A DNA stretch of 64,000 nt from Diphasiastrum complanatum (GCA_029204225.1 CM055114.1:15836270-15900269); one strand, 5' to 3'. Shown: positions 45,800 to 56,714, counted from the first letter of the stretch. The notes: generated from the sequence alone by a model not told the origin. Made by a program: numbers and translations.

Positions 45800-47590
45800 G
45801 CGTCATCCTGTCATACTCTGACATAGCCAAGAAGCTATCGGATCTAGGAGACCAAGCATTCAGACAATCAATCATCAATGAGGGAACAGACTTCAAGAAG
45901 CAATGGCTTCAATCAGCAGCATGCAGAGCAAGACCTGCACAATACTTGATTCTTCAGGATCTAACTTTCTAGCCTAAAAAGTTAAGACATCTTTGATACT
46001 CAAGGGTGAAGTATTATTCCCCTGGGTAGATGGCACAGAAGAAATGCCTACAACAACAGACAAGGAGCTACGTGAATGGGAGGAGAAAAACGACAAGGCA
46101 GTAGCCTTGCTATCATCTTCCATCAAAGATAGTCTCCTTCTTGACCTGGTTACACTCTCCAAAATTGAGGAGACGTGGGATGCACTACTCACCAGATTTC
46201 AGACAAAATCAAGAAGTCAGATCATGATGTTGGAAGATCAGCTGACCAACAGTGGGATGGAAAAGACCTCACCTCTTTCATAAGAAAGATGAAAGATCTG
46301 TTTCTATCACTACATAACTCTGAAGTAGAAAATGCAGTGTCAGCTGAGAAGTAGCTCACGTACCTGTTGAGAGCGTTACCCAGATCATTCTAGACAACAA
46401 GGACCCTGCTCGCAAAAGATCCTACAATGGATCTCGAAAAGGTGATTGTCGAAATTCGAGAGAAAGTCGAGGCCAGAGAACATCTTGATCACAAAGATGG
46501 TTCTAACTAGGCCCTCTACGACAACAAAGAAAAATCCAAGAAGCAATTCAAGCCTAAGAGAGAGTCCAATCAGAGGCAAGATCGTGACCAACAAGTAGAT
46601 GGGACCAGCAAGAGCAACTGGAAGAGCAAAGGGAGTTCAAAACAACAAGGTGCAAACAAGAAGACTTGTGTGAGATGCAGAAGAGACGGGCATACAATAG
46701 ATACATGTTGGCTCAATTCCAAGATTGAGTGTATCCATTGCCACAAGAAGGGTCACGCAGCCATGGATTGTTGCCAGAACCTGAGAAACAAGTCAGCATA
46801 GAACATACAGGAGAACAACAATAGTTCATCCTATGTCGAGGAGCCTGAGAGCTCAAAGATAGGCGAAGAAAGAACAAACAGAAATTGTTCGACTGCCTAC
46901 ATCTGTGAAGACATGTGTGCAGCATCAACATCTGACACACATGAGGTGATCCTAGATTTAGGAGCCACCTCACACTTTGTGACATCAAGACGAATCATGT
47001 CTGATTTCAGAAGTGCGGATCCTTCAAGATTCATAGTTCTTGGAGATGGATCTAGACATCAAGTGAACGTTATTGGTTCACTATGGCTCAACACCAATGG
47101 CAAAGACAGATGACTCGAAAACGTTCTGTTTGTGCCTACTCTGCAACAAGACTTGCTCTCTGTAGCAAGAATAGAAGATGCAAGGATGCGTGTGACGTTT
47201 TCTGACGAAGCATGCAATGTTGTGATTGATGCCAGTACCAGTACTTTGATCGCTCAAGACAGAAGAAAAGGAAACATATATCATCTGAAGATATGCCTAC
47301 CTATAGATCAGATGCATCAGATTTACGATGATCAGCCAGACACTCTGTGGCACATGAGACTCTGTCACATGAACTCAATGGTACTTTACCAACACCTCTA
47401 CAATACACCTGACGAAAGATCCCGTGTTCCATTCCAGAACACTAATTTGAAAGAAGATGCTGCAGACCACCTTCATCAGAATGAAAGACATGGGTGCTGA
47501 CATCTTCACTAAAGCCTTGGACAAAGGACTCTTTAAGAGACAAAGGAGCAGTCTCGGAATTGTAAAGCTATCATGCTTTGAGATGAAACT
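45800..47590 (+). pseudogene. gag-protease fused to the RNase H end
   Basis: Gag includes the stretch 45993-46283 (M-P-T-T-T-D-K-E-L). Two consecutive zinc knuckles lie at about 46667-46771: C-V-R-C-R-R-D-G-H-T-I-D-T-C and C-I-H-C-H-K-K-G-H-A-A-M-D-C. In the protease near 46950, D-S-G is changed to D-L-G. The pre-integrase piece L-W-H-M-R-L-C-H-M-N is near 47350. After about 47430 the frame is the RNase H tail (M-G-A-D-I-F-T-K-A-L-D-K-G-L-F). Several stops and shifts break it. Confidence 0.85.
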
Positions 47591-47634
47591 GAAGAAACAA
47601 ATGTTTTTAACTACAAAGCCTTGCTAGCTTTCAC

Positions 47635-48125
47635 ACAAGAACACATATAGCAAATATCCACGCACAATACAAAGGAGGATGTGTGGATATAGCCGTGGAT
47701 TGGCGTGGATATACGCGTGGATTATCCATGTGTGGATGTTTCACGCAAATGTCATTTCCGGCAGCAGATCGGCCGGATGTCATGAAATTCAAAATGCGTG
47801 GATTATCCACGCCAAGTCCGACTATCGGCAGCTGGGCAAACCTCCGACACCCGGAGCCGAAAATAAGAATTCTAATTTTGTGCGTGGATTATCCACGCCA
47901 TAGTAAAAATTAAATAAAAAAGGCTCGGCTTTTGCGTGGATATTGTGTGGATAATTATCCACACGTGGATTATCCATGCTAAATTCGCTTTATCCATGCA
48001 AACTCCAGAGAGTTGAGGCCGTGGATACCACGTGGATACAATTTTTTTATATCCACGCGGTATCCACGCAGATAGGCTTCTGGAATTTGCATGGATTATC
48101 CACGCGTGGATAATCCACGCAAAAT
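47635..48125. repeat. Dense GTGGAT/ATCCAC palindrome cluster
   Basis: About twenty copies of GTGGAT or ATCCAC lie within 490 bp, many paired as inverted repeats. GCGTGGATTATCCACGC occurs at 47796-47812 and 47882-47898, its inverse GCGTGGATAATCCACGC at 48104-48120, and the perfect 20-bp palindrome GTGTGGATAATTATCCACAC at 47945-47964. The block begins where the 3' LTR of the copia at 44750 breaks off. Dense short repeats in both orientations resemble the subterminal regions of DNA transposons, where the element's own protein binds; that role is inference. Confidence 0.7.
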
Positions 48126-48916
48126 TTTTTGTCCAAAAAAAAAAAAATAGGTTTGCTCCTAAAGTAGTGGTGACTTTCTATTTTTGTGTTGTGTGAGAGA
48201 GAGAAAAAGAGAGTATAGATGGGAGTGAGAATGAGATGAGGATAAATGTGAGTGAGAAGATTGATAGTGTTTAGGGCTTTTAGTTCATTGATGGATGTTA
48301 ATAGTATGTGTTTTGTGATCATAAGATTTAAGATCTTTTTTGTTTGTGATGTAGGTTTGGATATGAAAAATGAAAAATGAGCTTTCATTGCAAAGGATTC
48401 AAAGATCAAGTGCATGCAAAAGGAAAAGAAAAGATTGCAAAACAATGGAGATACAATAGTAAAGGTAAATTCACATTTATTTTGATTCATTTGATATTTA
48501 GTTGATAACTTAATTTGTTATCTATTGATGCATTATATTGTGGTTTCCATTACTTTCCATTGTGCTTTCCATTACTTTTTATTGTGCATTCTAGCATGCA
48601 AATCATGTGCTAAAATAGATACATTGCATTGAATTCATCAATGGATACATTTGCATTGCATAGAAATAGACTACATTGCATTGAATACATCAATAGATAA
48701 TTTGCAATCAATAGATGTGCATTCAGTAAATGTGCATTCAATGGACTATACATTTGCATTCATGGATTAAAAATATATGCATTCAAAATTTTTGCAAGAA
48801 TGATGTGATGCCAAAACATTATATCGATTGATTTAAAAACAAGTACATTGATGAGAGAATAAATTCTCTCTTCCTACATTGCCTTCTACAAGGCCTTACA
48901 TTTAATTTAAAAACCT
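48126..48916 (+). other. AT-rich spacer with one possible exon
   Basis: After a poly-A run at about 48136 there is no long open frame. A weak candidate exon is at 48377-48464 (M-S-F-H-C-K-G-F-K-D-Q-V), followed by a GT donor. It lies downstream of a possible AG at 48353 and points towards the minus-strand gene that follows. Evidence for it being real is slight. Confidence 0.3.
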
Positions 48917-49556
48917 CTACTCATCATCACTTCCTCCCTCCTCATCTCCTTCATCTTGTAGGTGTACGTTGGTGTCCACATCTTCAAACTCCCCTTTGCT
49001 CTCATTCACGTTCTCTTCCACATTTTCTTCCACATCATAAACACTTGAAGTTGTAGAGCCTCTCTACAACTTAGAATCAAAGATTTAATTAAATTGAGAT
49101 CAAGCTTGTAAACCACAAAGTAAACAATCACAAAACAATAAAGGTTAAGAGTTTACGATTGGAAAAAATCCATGGGATTCCATAAAAGCCTTAAGGCCGG
49201 CATATCCATGATCATAACCTTGCTTGTACTCCACGGTGGTCATGTGTCTTCCAAAATCACTAAGCTACATTCAATAAAAAAACATAGTTTAGCAATAAAA
49301 AACATTAACAATCTCACTACAAAAATAGAATCATATTGAAAAATATTGCATATACAAATTCGGCCTCTATATTACCCCTTCCTCCCGATCCCAAGTGACT
49401 TTGGCCATGTTTTAAGAGCTTCTTCACGACGGCCCTACGTTTTTGTTCATACTTTTGGAGATTGTTTTGCAACAAGTCCCCTTTCACCTTCCTCCAATCC
49501 CTTTTAGAGCACCATCTAGGCTTCGTGGGATTCTTGGGATTCTCCTGGATAGGTGC
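48917..49556 (-). CDS. Unrecognised three-exon gene, 3' part
   Basis: Three exons read in one phase: 49556-49356 (67 codons), 49264-49157 (36) and 49063-48917 (48 plus stop). The introns are 91 and 92-93 nt, start GTATAT and GTAAAC, end TGTAG, and both fall between codons. The first exon is basic (R-W-C-S-K-R-D-W-R-K-V-K-G-D), the second has Y-K-Q-G-Y-D-H-G-Y-A-G-L-K-A-F, and the third is acidic and ends G-G-S-D-D-E-stop. The first exon opens after TTAG, so further exons or a start should lie to the right, but none is visible before the primer-binding site at 49831. No known family is recognised. The nearby palindrome cluster makes a DNA-transposon protein one possibility. The consistent phase supports a real gene, intact in this part. 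Confidence 0.6.
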
Positions 49557-49830
49557 CTAACTATGCATAGATGCTACTTTTAGTTAATTTTCTACTTTCT
49601 CCCTTAAGTCTACTCACCACTATACTACTCCTCTTTAATTCTACTCCTCTACACTATCATTCATCATAGTTTGGTTGAAGGGAAGGAATGGAGAAGAAGA
49701 GATTGAGAAGAGAAGAGAAAGAGAGAGAAAGAGAGTGAGGGTGGAGGTTAGCTCAAATGCTCCTTATGCTTGCTAATGGAAAAACATTCACTATTGGCAA
49801 ACAATAAACATGAAAATATAAACTTGTATG
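49557..49830. other. No recognisable gene
   Basis: This purine-rich stretch (GAGAGAAGAGAAGAG near 49700) lies between the spliced gene and the primer-binding site. Confidence 0.4.
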
Positions 49831-50105
49831 GCTCTGATACCAACTTAGAATTTGCTTTGCACAGGAACACAGATCATGCTACACAGTAACACAAACAAAA
49901 AACGCTCTCCACAGCAAGCTCACATAGCAACTGTATTTTTCAAAACAAAAGTACACTATACATATAGTTGTTCACTCAGGCAACCCATGCATGACCCAGG
50001 TTGCCGTTGGCGGGACACGTGTCCCGTCGACTTGCCTTGTGACGAGGCCAACTGATCCATATCAACTGATAGGACCCACAATACAGTAGCACAGTGATTC
50101 TACTT
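49831..50105 (-). repeat. Primer-binding site with LTR remnant
   Basis: TGGTATCAGAGC (minus) is at 49831-49842. The adjoining sequence to about 50105 should be a 5' LTR of a minus-strand element, but no TG...CA ends are clear. It contains the perfect 16-bp palindrome CGGGACACGTGTCCCG at 50011-50026. The spliced gene at 48917-49556 would be internal to such an element. Confidence 0.45.
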
Positions 50106-50109
50106 TAAT

Positions 50110-50390
50110 TCTAACTCAAGGCTGAAGATATTCCATGCATTTATTGTGACAATCAAGTAGCCCAACAACTTGCCAACAATCCAATCTTCCATGCTCGAAC
50201 CAAGCACATTGAGATTTCACATCACTTTGTGAAAGAGAAGGTACAAGCAAAGGAGATCAAGCTCATCCATGTTTCATCTTCAGATTGTGTTGCTGATATA
50301 CTTACCAAACCATTGGAAAAGGATCCATTTGTGAAGTTAAGATTAACACTTGGAGTTGTAGATAGATGTATACTAGATTTACCAAGCTAG
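50110..50390 (+). pseudogene. Ty1/copia RNase H tail
   Basis: About 90 codons of the C-terminal RNase H region: C-D-N-Q-V-A-Q-Q-L-A-N-N, H-A-R-T-K-H-I-E-I, V-A-D-I-L-T-K-P-L-E-K. It is open to its natural stop at 50388. The upstream pol is missing. The polypurine tract GAGGAGGAG (50396-50404) and 3' LTR follow. Confidence 0.9.
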
Positions 50391-50404
50391 ATTTTGAGGA
50401 GGAG

Positions 50405-51218
50405 TGTGAAAATGTCTAAATCATGCTTGATCTAGGTCAAAATCATGTACATATTATGCTTACACATGTGTGGAGCCTGTTCCCAAGTGTGAATTCGATT
50501 TGTTTATCATTTAGATTAGTGATCTAGTATGTACATATCATTTGATTAGAATTCTATTGGCTAAAAAGGCCAAAATCTAGTTTTTGAGCTATATGCCACT
50601 TGGCACCTTTCTATTGGTAGAATGTGCAAGATAGTTAGATTAGGATTGGTCTCCCACTTGTAGAGGTCTGCTCACACGTGTGGAAAGATCAGTAGAAGTC
50701 GAGTTTGGATTGATAGAAGATTTCTATCTAGGTTCCTATAATGTAGGAAATCACCCAAAATGAAGGAGGTGCCTTAAATCATGGAATTCATGGACCATGT
50801 GCCAAGTTTGATTTGATTGATGGATCCTTAGGTGACCAGGCACTCTCACACATGCCAGATTAGTGACTCAACAGCATCTCAAGCTCTCCTTCATGTATAT
50901 ATAGTGCCTCATTTGCCATAATGAACATGGAAGCTAAATCTTGGTTTTGGTGCATTTTTTGAGTAATCTCTCCATTTGTCTTGCTATTTTATGCATTGAT
51001 TGGGTTATTAGCTTAGTATACTTCATACTCAACCTACTGCCCGTACTCTGATAGGTTTTCACACATGTGAAACCAGCAAGTTCAAGTTTTGGTCATAAAT
51101 GATTGTTCTTGTTAGATTTCTTCATCTAGATTTGATCTAAATGCTATCTAATCTTGTGTAGATTGATAGGTTGATCTAATCTAACATCCAATCACACTTG
51201 TGGATCTGATTCAGATCT
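50405..51218 (+). repeat. 3' LTR, same family as 9406-16667
   Basis: It starts TGTGAAAATGTC after the polypurine tract. It shares blocks with the LTR split by element A, including the empty insertion site at about 50957-50985. CTATTGG boxes are near 50560 and 50630, CACACGTGTG is at 50673-50682, and a near-copy is at 51058. It is cut at about 51218 by protease sequence of the next fragment. Confidence 0.8.
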
Positions 51219-53172
51219 ATTCTTGTCCCATTGTGTATAAATTGACATCAATTATTATGCCTTATGGAGGAATCAAGAAGTCCATATTTATTGCAAGTAA
51301 TCAAGAGTGCAAAATTGAAGGAGTAGGGACTATTCCCTTGAAGCTTGCATCATCAAAAGTGTTAAAAATTGTAAAACATATCTATCATCTGTTGTTAATG
51401 TTTGGGGGATCCTACCCATGTAAATATTTTGTACATATCCAAGGTATGTTATTGATTTTGAAGACAATCATGATGTGATGGGGTCGAGATTTGAAGAAGA
51501 CTCTCCTCGGATTTTTTCACCAAGAAGATCCATGAGAGATAGATCCGAGCCTAAGAGGCTCTCATATGTTGACAAAGGCAAACAAGTGGATCTTGATTCC
51601 ACTAATTATGTTTTTTATATCTCTCATGAAGAGCCAAAGAATGTACAAGAGGCACTCAATACCAAGGAGTGGTATGATGCCATGAAGCAAGAGTATGATG
51701 CATTGATCACAACAATACTTGGGAGCTTGTGGATCCTCCATCCAACAAGCATGTGATTGGTTACAAGTGGGTATTTCGGATCAAGTTCAATCATGATGGC
51801 ACCATCAACAAGCATAAAGCAAGATTATGTGCCAAAGGATTTGCTCAAATCCATGGTCTTGATTATGAGGAGACCTTTGCACCCGTTGCAAAGATGGTGA
51901 CAATAAGAATTTATTACTTATCTTGCTTGTTTTTTCAAGTGGAAGGTGTTCCAATTAGATGTATCCAATGCTTTTCTAAATGGTTATCTTGAGGAGGAGA
52001 TCTATATAGAACAACCTCAAGGATTCATCAAGGATGAGTCCAAAGTGTGCTTGCTCTTCAAAAGTCTTTATGGACTCAAGCAAGCACCAAGATCATGGTA
52101 TTCAAGACTTAATTCTTTTCTTATCTCACTAGGATTTACTCTTAGTGACTATGATCCTTCCATGTATCTAAAGTTTGTTGATAGCAATATTGTCATTCTT
52201 CTAATTTATGTTGATGACATTATTCTTTGTGGAAGTTGTATCAGGCTAGTTGACGAAACCAAGCTAGCACTTGGATGTGAGTTTAAAATGCAAGATCTAG
52301 GAGAGAGACATTACATCCTAGGCCTAGAAATTGATTTTTATGAAAGCCATGTCTTTATATGCCAATCTAGATATGCTAACTCTATGTTGAAAAAATTCCA
52401 TATGGAAAATTCTAAGAGCGTAGATACTCCAATGGAGCAAATTGTAAAAGATCCTAATAAAGGTGATGAAAAATCCTTTGAGAACATCACACTTTTTAGG
52501 AGTCTTGTAGGCTCCTTGATTTGGCTTACCATTACTAGGCCCGATCTAAGTTTTTGTGTGCACAAATTGAGTCAATTTATGCAAGATCCTAAGATCCATC
52601 ATTGGAAGATGGCCAAGAGGATTCTAAGATATGTATCTTCATCTTGTGATTATGGTCTACTCTACAAAATTGAAGATCTATCCATTGTTGGCTACTCGGA
52701 TTGAGACTTTGCAAGTGACAAGATGGATCGAAAGTCTATTAGTGCATACACTATCTTTCTTGGAGGCAATCTAATATCTTGGCTTTCCAAAAAGCAAGAT
52801 ACTATATCTCTCTCTTCATGTGAGGCCGAGTACAAAGCACTCACTACAACTACCAAAGAGGTGCTTTGGATCAAGAGGTTATTAATGGAGCTAAAGTGCA
52901 TCAAGGAGGATGATCTACCAATGATCAAGTGTGATAACATCTCGGCCCAAGCTCTTGCCAATAATCTCATATTTCATGCAAGAAGCAAGCACATAGAAGT
53001 AGCACACCATTTTGTGAGAGAAAAGCTTATTGGAGGAGAAATCTATTTGGAGCATGCCAACTCGTCCTCTTGTATTGCCGATCTACTCACTAAGCCTTTG
53101 AGCAAAAGTGCTTTAATCGAGCATAGATCTAATCTTGGAGTTATATCAAGATCAATGCTCAAATCTTCATAG
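51219..53172 (+). pseudogene. Ty1/copia protease scrap, RT and RNase H
   Basis: It starts with post-active-site protease sequence (G-T-I-P-L-K-L-A-S-S-K-V-L), then an 89-bp LTR scrap (51360-51448), then the integrase-RT linker, RT and RNase H nearly identical to 2315-4042. RT has Y-V-D-D near 52210 and breaks frame near 51715 and 51910. In RNase H the S-D-S-D-F site is interrupted by TGA at about 52702. From 52723 the frame stays open to the stop at 53170. The integrase catalytic domain is deleted. Confidence 0.92.
51360..51448 (+). repeat. 89-bp LTR scrap filling a deletion
   Basis: TGTTAAAAATTGTAAAACAT and onwards matches the first 88 or so bases of the LTR at 55514. It sits exactly between protease and linker coding sequence and replaces the missing integrase region. 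This looks like filler DNA from repair or template switching. Confidence 0.85.
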
Positions 53173-53265
53173 ATAATTTTTTAGGAGTGTGAAGAATTGA
53201 AAAAAAAATATCTATGTTAGATATAGGGGTCTTATGTTTTTTACATCAAGCATCTAGGTGTAGGA

Positions 53266-53879
53266 TGTTGATAGGAATAAATTTGGCATAGATGGAAAAT
53301 TATGCATTTCCACTTGTAATGCCACTATTGAGCCAAAATAGAGTAAGAGGCTAAACACGTGCCAATTAGAGTGTAGACAAGTGTAATGCTTTTGTTTGAT
53401 GAATTTCAAGAGGTCCAAAAGGATTTAGAGGTGGAACCTTGTGAGGTCCAATAGGAAATTGAGGTGTGCTTGAATATAGTCCAATAGAATTAAGAGTTGC
53501 ATGGGTCAATGGTCCAATAGGATCAAGAGGTGACAAAGTATGGTCCAATCATAGTTAAGCATAGTGGTAGCTCGTGGATCTCTAGTATCATTGTACTCCT
53601 CATTTTGAAGCTAATTGATTTGGTGATTTTATGGATTTTGTGAGTTATTGGATTTCTAGCTCTCTCTCTCTACCCGAGAGCTCATGATGTTTTTTCTCTC
53701 TCTACCCAAGGATGTGTGAGTGAGAGTTGGAAGTGTTTGAATGCATGTAGTAGTGTGTTTTTGCCATAGGATCTAAGATTGATCTTGAATCTCAATCTAA
53801 TCTTAATCTTGGTGCATCTACACACCTTAGGAGATCACAAGTACATGTTGTGGACAATCCACACGTGTGAAATTCAACA
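53266..53879 (+). repeat. 3' LTR of the copia at 51219-53172, complete
   Basis: 614 bp, TGTTGA...TCAACA, a six-base terminal inverted repeat. CCAAT boxes start at 53448, 53481, 53514 and 53545, with a mutated CCAAA at 53415, giving spacings of 33, 33, 33 and 31. CACACGTGTG is at 53860-53869. It is inserted in copia sequence at AATCTAGATATGG, which codes for S-R-Y-G-G in relatives. Confidence 0.88.
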
Positions 53880-55504
53880 ATCTAGATATGGAGGTATTTT
53901 CAAGCTAGATGTGCATGAAAATTCAAGTTTATGTGATGCTGCATTGATGACTTATGTTTCCAAGGAGGAGCTATGGCATAGGAAGTTGTATGTTTCCAAC
54001 TTCAGGTCTATGCCTATTATAGTCAAGGAGATCAAGCCAAGAGTGGCTTATTGTATGGCAAAATCACTTATGGATCCATATTTAATGTCTTCTAAAAAGA
54101 CAGAACATTCTATGGAGTTGGAACATTCCGATGTTCGTCTTTCTTTATCAATAAGCAAGGAAGGTGTTTCTTGCTTTGCATGTACTATTGATGGATCCAC
54201 AAGTTACATTTGGCTGTGTCTTGTCTCTTCAAATTTTTTGGTGCATGTGTATGTTCCATCATGCAGAACTTTATGGAGTTATGAAGCTAATGGAAGGAGT
54301 GCACTTTATGAAGTCTTGTTCACTTATAAGCCTAAGGTTGTATACCTCAGTGTTCTTGAAGACTATTGCTTTGTATGTGGTTTCTTGGAAAGAAAGAATG
54401 ATGGTGATCCTAGTTTGTGGATCATGGTTGGATGCTTATCCACGAAGGAAGGCTACATAGCCTTTACACTCTCTATCTCGAAGGTGTTTGAGCATGGAGA
54501 AGTTCTTGATTTTGAAGATCTATTTTCTATCTTGGAAGTGGCCGAGAGCACAGTGTCTCATAGTGCATCACAAGTCATTACTATGGCAAGTAATCAAGTT
54601 GTGATGAGGTCAAGGTTTGAGGAGGAGTATCCTCAACATGCATGTCCAAGGAGATCTTCATCATTGTACAAGGCTGAGTCCTTTTTGATCTTATTTCATG
54701 GAAAAGAAAAGAAAAATAAAGGTGGTATTCATTTTGTTATTGTTCTTTTTCTTTGATTAATGATGTATCTTGCTTAATTGAGATTTGCTTATCTCAAAGA
54801 TCAAGTAAGACTATTCTGTTTTTTAATGAAGTCTTTAGTTTGGAATTAATTCTTGTCTTTTGTGATTTGATTATGTTTCCAAAACATCTAGAAAGCAAGA
54901 TGTTGTACCATCATTTGTATGCTCTTAAATTGAGTAAGAGCAAGTATGAGTTTAGTACTCATAGTTTGAAAAAAAGGAGTTTTTTCATGTATTCAGGCAT
55001 ATTGTAAACTTCTTGTGAGGTTAAGTGAAGCATCCACTGAGGACACTTACACCCTCAAGAAAGTATTTAGCCTTAATTTGATCAAGTTTGAGTATGGTTT
55101 CAAGAGTAGATCCATTTTGGATAGAGTTCATATTTTTTGGACTAGTGAAGCTAGTATGCTTAATCTTGAATATTGCTCATGGTACAATCTTGATCATTAT
55201 GATCTTTGTGGTCATGATGAGGCATGGAAGCCTCAGTTTTTTCAGTTTTTCTTGCAGCCAACTTCATGCATGTGGACTTTGCATACCCAGGATCGACATC
55301 AGACGTGCAGGAGGTACATTGGCATAGTAGCAGGTTGGTGGAATATTTTTCAAAGGCATTTGGAAAAGATTTCTATCAAAGAGAACTTATCGTGGATTTG
55401 GTAAGCATACTGCTATGATGGATTCTTTGTTCATCTTCACTTCAAATGCAAAGCAAAGAATCCAAACTCAAAGGATCTTCACCAATATCAGATAGATATA
55501 TTTT
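53880..55504 (+). pseudogene. Highly decayed copia pol
   Basis: It opens with pre-integrase sequence (S-R-Y-G-G-I-F-K-L-D, then E-E-L-W-H-R-K-L). A broken integrase follows (L-E-H-S-D-V near 54120) and an integrase-RT linker near 54600 (R-S-R-F-E-E-E-Y-P). The segment to 55400 is hard to assign, apart from an RNase H end-like F-S-K-A-F-G-K-D-F near 55350. The polypurine tract AAGGAGGAG is at 55505-55513. Confidence 0.65.
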
Positions 55505-55513
55505 AAGGAGGAG

Positions 55514-56040
55514 TGTTAAAAATTGTAAAACATATCTATCATCTGTTGTTAATGTTGGGAGATCCTACCCATGTAAATATTTTGTACATATCCAAGGTAT
55601 GTGAATTGAGCACATATCCTTGTATAATAGGATGAGTTTGGGTTAGGTAGATCAAATTCCAGTGACATGCATAAAGTCTAGTTGGTCTATATGATATGCA
55701 ATAATGTTGACAATGTCTAGTTTGACATGCATATAGAGATTCACATGGAATTGGTCAATTCTGACCTTGTAGAAACTCGAGCCACAATAAATGCATAATG
55801 TCCTAAGTTTCTATAGTGACATGCAAAGCATGCAATCACTCTAATGGACACATGCATGTAGATTTGTAATGGACACATGCCATTTGGAGAGAGTAGGTAG
55901 AAGTTAGGTGCAACCTGTGCATGCTAGCAGTTAGGTGTCAAGTTAATAGTTGTTTGCACCTGAATAGGTGTAGGATGTGCATTGAATGCAAGGAGTACCA
56001 CGAATTTTGGCTCTCCAATGGATTCTAGATTGATTTCCAA
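55514..56040 (+). repeat. 3' LTR of the decayed copia, right edge unclear
   Basis: It starts TGTTAAAAATTGTAAAAC directly after the polypurine tract. Its first 88 bases recur at 51360-51448. The right boundary is not visible. Confidence 0.6.
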
Positions 56041-56700
56041 GATCTAGATCAAAAAGCAAGGCATAGAGGCAAAGGATGGATGCAATAGTTGATAACCAAA
56101 GTTCATACACCTGAAGAGAAAATCTTCTTGAAAATATGAAGGAAAATTAAGCTCCTCTCCTCGGGTAGAGAGAGAATAGAGCTTATTCCAACTCGTGTAG
56201 AGAGAGAAGAGACAACACACAAATCTCACCAAAAAGTTTGACTCCAAAACTTACATAATGATCATAAGGAGAAGTACACATAGAGTTTGTGGAGATCCCT
56301 CCTTGCATGCTATTGGACCCCTAATCATAGCCTCTTCAATTCTATTGGATCCCTAATCATAGCTTCTTGCATTCTATTGGACCCCTAATCATAGCCTCCT
56401 TAATTCTATTGGACCTCTAATGATCACCTCCTTAATCCTATTGGACCCCTTGGTCAAAACTGACTTTTGACTCCATAACTCATCAAATTACATTGTCACA
56501 AGTGTCAAGACCCTATTCATATGCCTACCTAGCTCGAGATTACATCATGATTCACTTTTGGCTCAATAGAGGCATTACATGTGGACATTGCCAATTTGCC
56601 ATCTATGCCAATTTTTGGCCCTATCATAACTCTACACAAAGAAGCTTGTCCTAAAAACTTAGAAGACCCCTAAGGCTATGATAAAATATTATACACATGT
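56041..56700 (-). repeat. Diverged LTR with a 32-bp CCAAT array
   Basis: A distant relative of the LTR at 43118-43777 in the same orientation (shared GGTAGAGAGAGAA near 56163, TTTTGGCTCAATAG-GGCATTACA near 56552, GCCATCTATGCCAA near 56597). ATTGG boxes start at 56312, 56344, 56376, 56408 and 56440, exactly 32 bp apart. No target duplication was found. Confidence 0.7.
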
Positions 56701-56714
56701 GGGAACATGTGCCT

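Larger units (their letters stand above)
44750..47634 (+). mobile_element. Internally deleted copia, double-knuckle family
   Basis: The order is 5' LTR (44750-45785), primer-binding site (45787-45798), gag, protease and pre-integrase sequence, then a junction near 47430 to the last codons of RNase H, and the first 33 bases of the 3' LTR (47602-47634). Integrase, RT and most of RNase H are missing. It is less decayed in gag than its relative at 32815-37006. Confidence 0.88.

Noticed and set aside
47945-47964. Sequence resembling bacterial DnaA boxes (TTATCCACA)
   Set aside because: The context is plant retroelement DNA and the sites form palindromes with variable flanks. No bacterial gene or AT-rich unwinding region fits a replication origin.
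56312-56444. Regularly spaced repeats that look like a CRISPR array
   Set aside because: The repeated part is only about 10-15 bases, the between-sequences are related to each other, it lies in an LTR, and the organism is a plant.
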